The notes under the pieces were generated by a model. The model made no database searches. It was not told where the DNA came from and was given only the letters and a program-made list of their open reading frames with translations. This document shows positions 34,267 through 43,500 of a stretch of DNA of 64,000 nt, in pieces (position 1 is the first letter of the stretch; the number at the start of each line of letters is the position of its first letter). The position numbers and the translations under genes are program-made. The stretch spans positions 7,189,241 through 7,253,240 of the forward strand of contig NZ_JAUSQZ010000001.1 in the NCBI RefSeq assembly GCF_030811555.1, in the 5' to 3' direction. The DNA comes from Kineosporia succinea (GTDB lineage: Bacteria; Actinomycetota; Actinomycetes; Actinomycetales; Kineosporiaceae).

Positions 34267-35480
34267 TTCTCCACCTTGGATCCGCCGATCTCGCGGTCCC
34301 AGGTGTCGAAGGCGGTGACGAGCGCCTTCGCCTCCAGGGGAACCTCTTTGGGGTTGTTCTCGATCAGCGCGTCGTACTCGGGGCGGCCGTAGGTCTCGAG
34401 CACCTGGCGGCTCTTCTCGGGGGCCATCGACACGTCGACGCCCTCGACGGCGGGGCCGGGGTAGAAGTAACCGCTGTCGTAGGCCTGGGCCTGCTGCTCG
34501 GGGGTGAGCATGTTCTGCACCAGGGCGATCACGGCGGCCTGCTGGTCGCGGGTGACGCCGCGGGGCACGACGGCGTAGTGGGCGTCGGTGACCCAGTGAA
34601 AGCCTTTCAGGGTGGTGATCTTCGCCTCGGGCGGGACGGTGCCGATCGCGCGGGCGTTGATGTCCCAGCCGGTGGTGCTGGCGATGATGTCGACCGTGCC
34701 GCCGGCCAGGTCCTTCATGGTCTGGGTGGTGCCGGAGGGGTAGCGCTCGATGTACTTGGCCAGTTCGGCGAGGTAGGCCCAGGTCTTGTCCCAGCCGTTG
34801 ACCGGGTCGAGCGGGTCGGAGTCGCCGAGCACGTAGGGCAGGCCCATGAGCAGGGTGCGGCCCGGGCCGGAGTTGGCGGGGCGGGCGTACTCGACCTTGC
34901 CCGGATTGGCCTTGGCGTAGTCGAGGAGCTCTTCGGCGGTCGTGGGGGGATCGGGGACGCGGTCGGGCATGTACTCCAGGAGCGGACCGGAGGGGTAGTA
35001 GGTCACCACGACCCCGTGGTCGCCGGCCAGTTTCTGCATGCCGGCGGCCGGTTCGGAGTAGGTCGCCATGTTCGACAGCAGTTGCTCGTTGGCCGGGAGC
35101 AGCTGCTGCCAGAGGTTCTGCTCGGTGCCGGCGGCCAGGCCGTCGGTGCCGGTGAGCACGAGCCCGATGTCGACGCGTTTCGCGCCCTGCTGGGCCTTGA
35201 TCTTGCCGACCAGGTCGGGCGCGGTGGCGGTGGCGTAGGTGACCTTGGAGATCACCTTCGGGTTGGCGGCCACGAACGCGTCGATCATCGGCTGGGTCAG
35301 CTGCAGGTTGCCGGCCACGTCGAGGATGTTGAGCACCACGGGTTTCTCCGGCGCCGCGGGGACGGCCTCGGCGGTGCCGGCGACCGGGGAGCCCGAGCCG
35401 GGGGCGTCGGGTGATCCGCAGGCCGCGACCACCAGGCCGGTGGCCGAAAGGGTCAGGATCTCGCGGCGGCTCATGCTCAT
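34263..35480 (-). CDS. ABC importer substrate-binding lipoprotein, PotD-like
   Basis: A 405-residue extracellular binding protein. It starts MSMSRREILTL and has a lipobox (LVVAAC, Cys about residue 21); the SRR near the start could also allow Tat export. The mature part follows the group 1/PotD-type pattern (IDAFVAANPKV, YYPSGPLLEY, GMQKLAGDHGVV, YAVVPRGV). The ligand is not evident; polyamine, Fe3+, thiamin-like or aminopolycarboxylate compounds are possible. It is the first gene of the operon. A promoter-like pair lies upstream at 35547-35576. Confidence 0.85.
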   Translation of the reverse strand: MSMSRREILTLSATGLVVAACGSPDAPGSGSPVAGTAEAVPAAPEKPVVLNILDVAGNLQLTQPMIDAFVAANPKVISKVTYATATAPDLVGKIKAQQGAKRVDIGLVLTGTDGLAAGTEQNLWQQLLPANEQLLSNMATYSEPAAGMQKLAGDHGVVVTYYPSGPLLEYMPDRVPDPPTTAEELLDYAKANPGKVEYARPANSGPGRTLLMGLPYVLGDSDPLDPVNGWDKTWAYLAELAKYIERYPSGTTQTMKDLAGGTVDIIASTTGWDINARAIGTVPPEAKITTLKGFHWVTDAHYAVVPRGVTRDQQAAVIALVQNMLTPEQQAQAYDSGYFYPGPAVEGVDVSMAPEKSRQVLETYGRPEYDALIENNPKEVPLEAKALVTAFDTWDREIGGSKVEK

Positions 35481-35546
35481 GGCGGGTGTTCCCCTTCGTC
35501 AGCGCCGAGAAGGGCGACGTGTCCGTTATGCCGGATTCGCTAGAGA

Positions 35547-35576
35547 AGAATGCTCGCGTTCACGCGGACATGTCAA
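35547..35576 (-). promoter_or_regulatory. promoter of the PotABCD-like operon
   Basis: Reading the minus strand: TTGACA (35576-35571), an 18-nt spacer and CATTCT (35552-35547). The -35 box overlaps the CAACGTTG palindrome (35574-35581) and lies inside a GTTCAC-N17-GTGAAC inverted repeat (35558-35586), so a repressor could act here. Confidence 0.45.
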
Positions 35577-35636
35577 CGTTGTGAACCCGGACGATGACCG
35601 AACGTCACGTCTCGTCATCAACTTCTCGAAGCGGGC

Positions 35637-35642
35637 TAGGAT
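35637..35642 (+). promoter_or_regulatory. -10 box candidate for the EccC-like gene
   Basis: TAGGAT fits TANNNT and lies about 50 bp before the GTG start. The -35 region (GTCATC around 35614) is poor, so this is tentative. Confidence 0.25.
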
Positions 35643-35691
35643 CCCGGCGGGGAGAAATCAGCGGGTAAAGGCTTATGGGGTGGGACGAACG

Positions 35692-38600
35692 GTGATCTTC
35701 CGGTTGACGGTGCTGGACCAGCAGCGAGGCACGGCGCACGACGTGGAGGTCAGCGCGGCGCCCGAGAGCTCGGTCCGCTCCCTGCTGGCCGCGCTCCCGT
35801 TCGACATCGGCGAGCGGCCCTGCTTCGTCGGCGACCAGGAGCTCGACCGCGACGAGGAACTCGAGTTCTGCCCGCTGACCGTGGGCTCCTACCTCAGCAT
35901 CGGCCGGCCCGGCCCCCTCACCCGCCCGGCCGGCGCACCTCTGGCCGGGCGCCTGCGGGTGCTCAGCGGGCCCGACGCCGGGCGCTCGTTCGGCCTGCGC
36001 CCGGGGCAGAACTGGCTGGGCCGCTCCTCCTCGTCCGACGTGCAGCTGCGCGATCCCAAGGTCTCCCGCCAGCACGCCCAGCTCGACGCCGGGCGCGACA
36101 GCGTGACCGTCACGGTCACCGACGCGGCCGAGAAGGCCAACGGCGTGGTCGTTTCCGGGCAGCGCATCCCCGGGATGCAGCGCCTGGCCGACGGCGAGCG
36201 CTTCCAGGTCGGCGACGACGAGCTCGAGGTCAGCATCTCCCCCGGCCAGGCCGTGCACGTCAGCCGCGCACCCGACGCCCGGCTGGAGTTCGACCGTGCG
36301 TTCGCCCCCACGCCGCAGGTCGCCCGCGTCTCGCTGAACTTCCCGTCCACACCCCCGGCGGGCGCGGGCGGCAAGGCGATGCTGATGGCGATGGCGGTGC
36401 CGGTGGCGCTGGGCGTCACCATGGCCGTCGTCACCAAGCAGCCGACCATGCTGCTGTTCGCCGCGTTCGCGCCTCTGACCATGGGTGTCACCTGGTTCAC
36501 CGAACGCCGCACCCGCCAGACCCGGACCAAGGACTTCGAGACCGCGAAATCCCGCATCGCGCAGCAGATCGACCAGGCCGTGGTCACCGAGACCCGGGTG
36601 CGTCACACCCAGGCCCCCGACCCGGACTCGATCGCGCTGGCCGCCGCGGGCACGGTGCGCGGCCTGTGGCCCCGCGACGCCGAGTCCGACGAGGCCCTGC
36701 TGCTGCGGGTGGGCCGGCACAGCCGCCCGGCCTCGGTCGAGATGCGCGGCGAGGCCTGGCCCGGTTTCACCGATCCCGAGGTGCACGGCGTGCCCTGGAC
36801 CGTCGACCTGCGCGAGACCGGCGTGCTCGGGCTGGTCGGGCTGCCCGAGCGCACCACGCCGGTCGCCAACTGGCTCCTCACCCAGCTCGGCACCCTGTGC
36901 AGCCCGAACGACCTGCGTCTGGTCGTGCTCACCCCCGACGGTGACACCGACCTGGGCTGGACCCGCTGGCTGCCGCACGTCGCGGTCGGCGACGGCACCG
37001 AAACCCCTTGTGCTGTGGGCAACACCCACGCCACCCGGGCCGCCCGGCTCGACGAGCTCAAGCAGATCATCGCCCAGCGTGAGGACGCCTCCCGCGACCA
37101 GTACGGCGGGGCCCGGTTCGGCCAGCACGTCGTCGTGGTGCTGCAGGGTGCCCTCGCCCTGCGCAAGGTGCCCGGCATCCGTGAGCTGCTGCACGACGGG
37201 CCCCGGGTCGGCGTCTACTCGATCTGCATCGACACCCGCGACATGATCGACTGCCGCGGCCTGGTCCGCCTCGACGACGACACCGTCACCGCGTGGCGCC
37301 TGCGCAACGAGAGCGCCGCCGAGATCGAGCCCGAGCGCCTCACCGGGCCCCGCGCCGAGGCCCTGGCCCGGGCCCTGGCCCCGATGCGCGACCGGCTCAG
37401 CGCCCGCGACGACCCGGGTGCCCTGCCCTACCCGCAGCGCTTCCTCGATCTGCTCGGTATCGACCGGCCCACCCCCGACGACGTGCTCAAGCTGTGGAGC
37501 GACCACCCCGGCCCGACGCTCGAGGTCCCGCTCGGCGCCGACGCGCAGGGCCCGGTCACCGTCGACCTGGCCGGGCAGGGGCCGCACACCATGCTCGCCG
37601 GGGCCACCGGTGCGGGTAAGAGCATCCTGCTGCAGACCCTCGTCACCTCGCTGATCCTGGCCAACCGCCCCGACGAGCTGAACCTGGTGCTCGTCGACTT
37701 CAAGGGCGGCAGCGCGTTCCTGCCGTTCGAGAACTGCCCGCACGTGGTCGCTCTCATCCGTAACACCGAAGACGACCCGGCCCAGAAGTTCGACGAGGCC
37801 GCCGCTCAGCGCGTGCTCGCGTCGGTGCGGGCCGAGGTCCGTCGCCGCGAGTCGATCCTGGGCCGGCACGGCGGTGAGATCGACGCGTACTGGCGTGCCC
37901 GCTCCCGCAACCAGGACCTGCCCGCGCTGCCCCGCCTGGTCATGGTGTTCGACGAGTACGCCCGGGCCATGGACACCTCGCCCGACTTCCCCAAGGAACT
38001 CATGGCGGTGGCCGGCAAGGGCCGCTCGCTGGGCATGCACCTGGTCTTCGCCACCCAGTCGCTGCAGGGCAAGCTCTCGCCCGAGATGAAGAACAACATC
38101 AGCCTGCGCATCACCCTGCGCCAGAACGAGAAGTCCGACAGCGTCGAGGTTCTCGGCACGCCCGACGCCGTCACCATCCCGGGCCGGTTCAAGGGCCGCG
38201 GGCTGATCCTGTGCACGCTCGACGAGAACCGCCAGCCCAAGCCGTTCCAGTCCGGTTACCTCGGCGACCCGCCGCCCACCGGCGAGGCCCGTCCCGCGAA
38301 GGTACGGCTCGTCGACTGGGCCGCACTGGGGCTGCCCCGGCCCGCCGAGGCGGCCCGGCGCACGGCGAGCGACACCGACCAGACGCTCGCCATCGCCGCC
38401 GTCGAGGCGGCCGCGAGCGCCGCCCGCATCCCCGCGTCCAAACGCCCCCTGCTGCCCCCGCTCCCCTCCCGGCTGCTGCCGGCCGACCTCGCCGGCACGG
38501 CCACCGTGCAGGCCCCCGCGGGCACGCTGCCGTTCGCGGTCGCCGACGACCCGGAGAACCAGGAACAGCCCGCGCTCGCCCTCGACCTGAAGGGCACCGA

Positions 38601-39963
38601 CCGCTGGATGATCGCGGGCGGCCCGCAGTCGGGGCGCACCAACGCGGTGCGCGCCCTCGTCTACGGCGCCGCCTCGCTCAGCCCCGACCAGGTGCACCTG
38701 TACGTGATCGCCGGCCGTGACGGCGAACTCAGCACCTACGAGCGCCTCCCCCAGGTCGGCGCGGTCATGCACACCGGCGAACCCGACCGGGTGCGCCGCC
38801 TGGTCACCTGGCTCGGGCAGGAAGTGCAGCGCCGCACCCGCGAGCGCTTCACCAGCACCGGCCCGCAGCCCGCGATCGTGCTGATCGTCGACGGCTGGGA
38901 AGACCTCGAGCACCGCGGGCAGGGCCTGTTCGACGAGACCTCGGTGCTGACGACGCTGTACGAGGTGATCTCGGCCGGCACCCCGGTGGGCGTGCACGTC
39001 GTGGTCACCGGCGGGCAGGTGATGCTGAACAGCCGCCTGCCCGACCTCTACAACCGCCGCCTGCTGCTGCACTTCCCCAGCGAGTCGACCCGGCGCAGCG
39101 CGGTCGGGGTGCAGTTCAACCCGCCGCCGCCCCTGGCCGGGCGTGGCATCGAGGCCTCCAGCGTCTGTCATGCGCAGATCCTGCACATCGACGACACCGT
39201 CGCCGGCCCCCGCATCCCGGCGGGACGCGTTCTGCCGCAGCCGTTCGCGGCCATGCCGGCCCGGGTGCCGCTCGAGGCGCGCGAGCTCTGGTCGCCGGCC
39301 ACCACGTCCACCTGGATCCCCCTGGGCGTCGGCGGTGCGCTCGTGCGGCCGCTGGGGATCGACCTGTTCGGCGACGACCCTCACCTGCTGCTGGTCAGCG
39401 GGCCCGCGGGCAGTGGACGCACGACGGCGGCGGTCACGGCGGTGCGCGCCCTGCGGCAGGCCGGGGTGCCGGTGGTCGCGATCGCGCCGCCGCGCTCACC
39501 ACTGCACCGGCTGGTCACGGCCGATCCGGACCTGCAGGTGCTGGCCGGGACGTCCTGGAACGACGAGCAGTTGCGGCAGGCGGTGGCCGTGTTCGAGGGC
39601 GATCCGCACGTCGTGGTGGTGGACGACTTCGACCAGATGAAGATCGAGGCGCGGATCGAGAACTTCGCCCCGGCGCCCACTCTGCTCGACGACCTGGCCG
39701 ACGCCTCGTCGGCGGGGCGGCGGGCGCTGGTGCTGTGCGGTGACGCCGGGCCCGTGCTCGACGGTGCGGTGCGGGGAATGGCCCGGGTGGTGGAGACGGC
39801 GGTACAGGGCGGGACGCGGCTGGTGCTGTCGCCGGCGAGTGCCTTCGCGGCGCGGCAGCTGGGGCTCGCCGTGGAGCGTGACCAGATCCTGCCGGTGCCG
39901 CCGGGGCGCGGGTACCTGGTGCAGCGGCGGGTGGTTCAGCAGATCCAGGTGGCTACGGTCTGA
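35692..39963 (+). CDS. eccC: EccC-type FtsK/SpoIIIE secretion ATPase with N-terminal FHA domain
   Basis: 1423 residues from the GTG at 35692; a GTG at 35680 with AAAGG upstream would add four residues. The N-terminal 80 residues look ubiquitin-like. An FHA domain follows (LGRSSSSDVQLRD ... VSRQHA ... NGVVV, about residues 110-150), then two membrane helices (about 230-275) and three FtsK-like ATPase modules. Module 1 (about 637) is intact: GATGAGKS and LVMVFDEY. Module 2 (about 977, GGPQSGRTN) and module 3 (about 1238, GPAGSGRTT) have Arg in place of the Walker Lys, in line with the degenerate later modules of EccC proteins. It should power export of the WXG100 and Rhs proteins encoded convergently. 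The FHA domain suggests control by the neighbouring Ser/Thr kinase. Confidence 0.93.
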   Translation: MIFRLTVLDQQRGTAHDVEVSAAPESSVRSLLAALPFDIGERPCFVGDQELDRDEELEFCPLTVGSYLSIGRPGPLTRPAGAPLAGRLRVLSGPDAGRSFGLRPGQNWLGRSSSSDVQLRDPKVSRQHAQLDAGRDSVTVTVTDAAEKANGVVVSGQRIPGMQRLADGERFQVGDDELEVSISPGQAVHVSRAPDARLEFDRAFAPTPQVARVSLNFPSTPPAGAGGKAMLMAMAVPVALGVTMAVVTKQPTMLLFAAFAPLTMGVTWFTERRTRQTRTKDFETAKSRIAQQIDQAVVTETRVRHTQAPDPDSIALAAAGTVRGLWPRDAESDEALLLRVGRHSRPASVEMRGEAWPGFTDPEVHGVPWTVDLRETGVLGLVGLPERTTPVANWLLTQLGTLCSPNDLRLVVLTPDGDTDLGWTRWLPHVAVGDGTETPCAVGNTHATRAARLDELKQIIAQREDASRDQYGGARFGQHVVVVLQGALALRKVPGIRELLHDGPRVGVYSICIDTRDMIDCRGLVRLDDDTVTAWRLRNESAAEIEPERLTGPRAEALARALAPMRDRLSARDDPGALPYPQRFLDLLGIDRPTPDDVLKLWSDHPGPTLEVPLGADAQGPVTVDLAGQGPHTMLAGATGAGKSILLQTLVTSLILANRPDELNLVLVDFKGGSAFLPFENCPHVVALIRNTEDDPAQKFDEAAAQRVLASVRAEVRRRESILGRHGGEIDAYWRARSRNQDLPALPRLVMVFDEYARAMDTSPDFPKELMAVAGKGRSLGMHLVFATQSLQGKLSPEMKNNISLRITLRQNEKSDSVEVLGTPDAVTIPGRFKGRGLILCTLDENRQPKPFQSGYLGDPPPTGEARPAKVRLVDWAALGLPRPAEAARRTASDTDQTLAIAAVEAAASAARIPASKRPLLPPLPSRLLPADLAGTATVQAPAGTLPFAVADDPENQEQPALALDLKGTDRWMIAGGPQSGRTNAVRALVYGAASLSPDQVHLYVIAGRDGELSTYERLPQVGAVMHTGEPDRVRRLVTWLGQEVQRRTRERFTSTGPQPAIVLIVDGWEDLEHRGQGLFDETSVLTTLYEVISAGTPVGVHVVVTGGQVMLNSRLPDLYNRRLLLHFPSESTRRSAVGVQFNPPPPLAGRGIEASSVCHAQILHIDDTVAGPRIPAGRVLPQPFAAMPARVPLEARELWSPATTSTWIPLGVGGALVRPLGIDLFGDDPHLLLVSGPAGSGRTTAAVTAVRALRQAGVPVVAIAPPRSPLHRLVTADPDLQVLAGTSWNDEQLRQAVAVFEGDPHVVVVDDFDQMKIEARIENFAPAPTLLDDLADASSAGRRALVLCGDAGPVLDGAVRGMARVVETAVQGGTRLVLSPASAFAARQLGLAVERDQILPVPPGRGYLVQRRVVQQIQVATV

Positions 39964-39967
39964 TCGA

Positions 39968-39993
39968 GGGAACCGGCGTGCGGGCCGGTTCCC
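39968..39993 (+). terminator. hairpin terminator of the EccC-like gene
   Basis: GGGAACCGGC pairs with GCCGGTTCCC (39968-39977 with 39984-39993) across a 6-nt loop, 4 nt after the stop. It has no T-run. Confidence 0.65.
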
Positions 39994-40096
39994 CTCTGCC
40001 ACCTCGACCGAACTCTGCCACCTCGACCGAGCTCTGCCACCTCGACCGAGCTCTGCCACCTCGACCGGGCTCTGCCACCTCGACCGGGCTCTGCTA
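39994..40096. repeat. 19-bp tandem repeat between convergent genes
   Basis: CTCTGCCACCTCGACCGRR is repeated five times head to tail (39994-40012, 40013-40031, 40032-40050, 40051-40069, 40070-40088), and a decayed sixth copy (CTCTGCTACTTC) runs into the end of the immunity gene. There are no spacers, so it is not a CRISPR. It fills the space between the eccC terminator and the stop of the opposite-strand gene. Confidence 0.9.
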
Positions 40097-40525
40097 CTTC
40101 AAACGAGCCAGGGCCTGCGCGACCTCGTCCACCGCCGCGTCGAAGTCCTCGCGCATCTCCTCGTCGGCGATGCAGTGTGCGAGGGCCGCCCGGGCCTGTG
40201 GGTCCACGACCGTCAGCAGCGGCAACTGGCCACGCCGCAGACGCGAGGCCGCGATGCCGAGGTCCTCGCCCCACTCGTAGCGCAGCCCCCGGAGGTCGAC
40301 GACCAGGCCGTAGACGGTGCCCGGATCGTCGATGTCGAGGAACTCGTCGATCTTCCACTTGATGAACGCCGCGTCACCGGAACCGGACGACCCGGGCCGG
40401 TAGTCGCCGGAGAACGAGATGACACCGCCGAAGTAGCCGCGCCGGCGGGCACGGAACACCGAGCAGGTGTAGGTGATGTCGCTGATCCGGTCCAGATCGA
40501 CCGGGATGAACTCCCGTGTGACCAT
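40094..40525 (-). CDS. presumed immunity protein for the type VII Rhs toxin
   Basis: A 143-residue soluble protein lying 43 nt behind the Rhs toxin on the same strand, the usual immunity position. The ATG at 40525 has AGGGAGA close upstream. It contains TVYGLVVDLRGLRYEWGEDL, reminiscent of the beta-strand and helix of STAS-type domains, and a helical C-terminus (REDFDAAVDEVAQALARL). I do not recognise a named family. The end of the gene is fused into the last, decayed copy of the 19-bp repeat. Confidence 0.6.
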   Translation of the reverse strand: MVTREFIPVDLDRISDITYTCSVFRARRRGYFGGVISFSGDYRPGSSGSGDAAFIKWKIDEFLDIDDPGTVYGLVVDLRGLRYEWGEDLGIAASRLRRGQLPLLTVVDPQARAALAHCIADEEMREDFDAAVDEVAQALARLK

Positions 40526-40568
40526 GTCTCCCTGCTGTCCTGGTGATCCGGCTCGAGGAGGGCGCTCC

Positions 40569-43500
40569 CTACGGGAAGCGGATGAAGCTCCCCGGTTCCA
40601 AGCTATCGAACAGGCTGCTCCGGATGAGCATCCCGTCGGCCTTGCGCCCCAGCTGACTGATGGTCTCCCGGCCGAAACCCTCGAGCAGCCCGGCGACCTT
40701 GGGCAGGTGCTTGGCCATCTCGTCGATCTCCATGCGCTCGCCGTTCTTGAAGTGGGCGAACATCCGGTCCAGTTCGCCCTCCATCTTCGGGCTCACCACC
40801 AGGAAGTCGACGTCGCTGGCCTTCAGCCCGCCTTCCGGCGGCGACCACCGGAAAGCCGTTCCCTTGCTCGAGACGTTGGTGATCGAGCTACCCCGGATTC
40901 CGGTGAACACGTCCTCGTAACCGGCACCCAGCATGCGGTTACGCAGGTTCCCCATCCGTTCGATCACCTCGCCCGCGTTCCGGAAGCCGCGGACCGTGCC
41001 CTCACCGAAATACACCGTGCCCCGGGACCCCGCCTGCAGCGCGCTGTAGTTTCCGTCGACCAGCCCCAGCGGATCCGCCGACGACAGCGGGTTGGCCGGG
41101 TACCCGTACGGCGCCGAACCGCCCCCGAGCCCCAACGGATCACTGCTGACATACGCTGCGGAGTCAGGGTCGTAGTACCGGTTCAGGTTGTAGTGCAGGC
41201 CGCTCTCCGGGTCGTGGTACTGGCCCGGGAACCGCAGGGGGCACAGGGAATCCGGACCGGCGGCGGCCCATACATGTGCGGGTTCCTGAGGCCACACCCG
41301 GCCGGTCTCGTCCACCAGCTCGGTGGGCGTGCCGACCGGATCGGTGACGATGGCGAAGAACTGCGCGTCACTCGCCGAGCGCTGCCGCTGCACGAGCGGC
41401 CGGACCTGCTCGGGCGCCGAGTCCCAGGTGGTCACCTCGACCCGGGCGGACCGCTCGACGACCTGCTCCGCGAGTTCGACACCGTCCCAGGCGAAGAGCA
41501 CCCGCTCGGCGATCCGCCCGTCCGCGTCCAGTCGATGCTTGCTGATCCGGCGCCCCAGCGCGTCGTAGCGGTATTCCCACCGGGCCCCGTCCGGAGTGGT
41601 GACACCCGTCATCCGGCGCTGGTCGTCCCAGGTGAAGAGCCAGACCCGGAACCCTCCGGACAGCAGTGCCTGACGCTTCCGGACGAGCTGGCCGTCACGG
41701 TCGTAGTCGTAGCGGAAGCGACCGGCCCGGCTGACCCGGGTGCCGGTCGTCTCCCAGGTGCTGTCGTCGCCGGATCCCGGATGCCGGGCCGCCGTGCGGT
41801 GACCGGCCGCGTCGTACGCGTACCGCTCGGACCGCTCTCCGGCGTCGAGCCCGGTGATCCGCCCCAACGGGTCCAGGGTGTACCGGCGGACCCCCTCGGG
41901 CCCCTCCACCCTGGTGACGTGCCCGTCTCCACGGCGGACGAAGCCACGGGACAGCCGGTGCTCCCCGGACCTCACCTCCTGGCCGGTCAGCCGTCCTCCC
42001 GGACTCCAGCTCTGGGTCAGGGTGGCCCCGGCCCCGAGGGTCCGGGTCACCTCGTCGCCGGCCTGGTCGTACCCGAAGGCCAGCACCTGATCGCCCGCGG
42101 TCAGCGCGACCGGTCGGTCGGCGTCGTCGTAGCGCCAGTGGCTCTCCGCCGCGGACGGCGTGCGCCGCGCGGACCGGCGTCCCCCGGCGTCGTAGACCGA
42201 GGCGACGGTCCGGCCGTTGATCGTCTCGGCCAGCACCCGCCCCAGGACGTCCCGGTCGAACTCCACCCGCGCCGCCCGGTTCACCGCGCGCACCAGCCGG
42301 CCGGCCGGGTCGTAGGCGAAGGTCAGGTCGTCCGCCGCGCTCTCCTGCCGCACCACCTGGCCCAGGACGTCCCGGTGCATCCGGGTCACCTCGCCGGCCC
42401 CGTTCGACCGTTCGAGGAGCTGCCCGGCCGCGTCGTACCGGTACTGCAGCACCCGCCCGTCGAAGTCCGTCTCCCGCACGAGCCGCCCGGCCGGGTCGTA
42501 CTCGTAGCGCCAGACCAGTCCGCGGGCGTCGGTCAGGGTGACCGGCCGCAGTTCGGTGTCGTAGGTCCGGGTGATCCGGGCGCCGTCCGGTGCCGTCTGC
42601 ACCGACGGGAGGTCGAAGTAGGTCTGCTCGAACGTCGTGGTCTGGCCCAGCGCGTCGACCTGCTCGACCAGGCTGCCCTCGGGATCGTGGCGCCAGGTCT
42701 GCCGGGCCCCGTCCGGCGCCCGGAACCCGACGAGCCGGCCCTCGACGGACCATTCGAACTCCACGACCCGGCCCTGGGGATCGGTGCGGGAACAGACCCG
42801 GCCGAAAGAGTCCCGGGCCAGCATCGTCACCGCACCGGACGGATCCGCGAAACTCGTCGGCAGCCCGGCCTCGTCACAGGCGACCGTCGTGGAGCGGCCG
42901 AGAGCGTCGGTCACCGAGAGCAGCGCGCCCCGATCGGTGCGGGCGTACCTCGTGGTGCCGCCCAGGGGGTCGGTGGTCGACCTCAGGTTGCCCCGGTCGT
43001 CGTACGTGTGGCGCCACTCGGTTCCGTCCGGCTGGATCGCCCGGACCGGCAACCCGGACTCGCCGTACTCGATCCGGGTGCTCAGACCGTCAGGACGGGA
43101 CGTCTCGACCAGCTGGTTCTTCTCGTCGAACACCCACCGCACCGTCCGCCCCAGCGGATCCGTCTCACTGGTCCTGCGGTGGTAGCGGTCCCAGGTGGTC
43201 GTCGTGACGTGCCCCAGCGGGTCCACCACCCGCACGACCTGGCCGTCTTCGTTGTAGTGGTACGTGGTCTCGGCGCCCAGCGAGTTCACCTCGACCGTCA
43301 CCCGGTTCTCGGAGTCGTACCGCATCTCCCCGTCGAAGCAGTGCGCCGACCCCGCCGTTCGGATCACCCGCCCCGCCCCGTCGTACGTGTACCGGTACCA
43401 GGTGCCGTTCCGGTCGGTCCACGACGTCATCCGGTTGTGCCGGTCGTACCCGAACTTCATGGGCAGACCCGAAGAATTGATGACGTCCGTCAGCCGGCCC

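Noticed and set aside
35605-39384. A 1259-codon open frame on the minus strand opposite the EccC-like gene
   Set aside because: It is a low-complexity Gly/Arg/Ala/Gln composition with no motif, a mirror of the real gene's codon bias.
39994-40096. CRISPR array
   Set aside because: The 19-bp units are directly adjacent with no unique spacers, and no cas genes are present.
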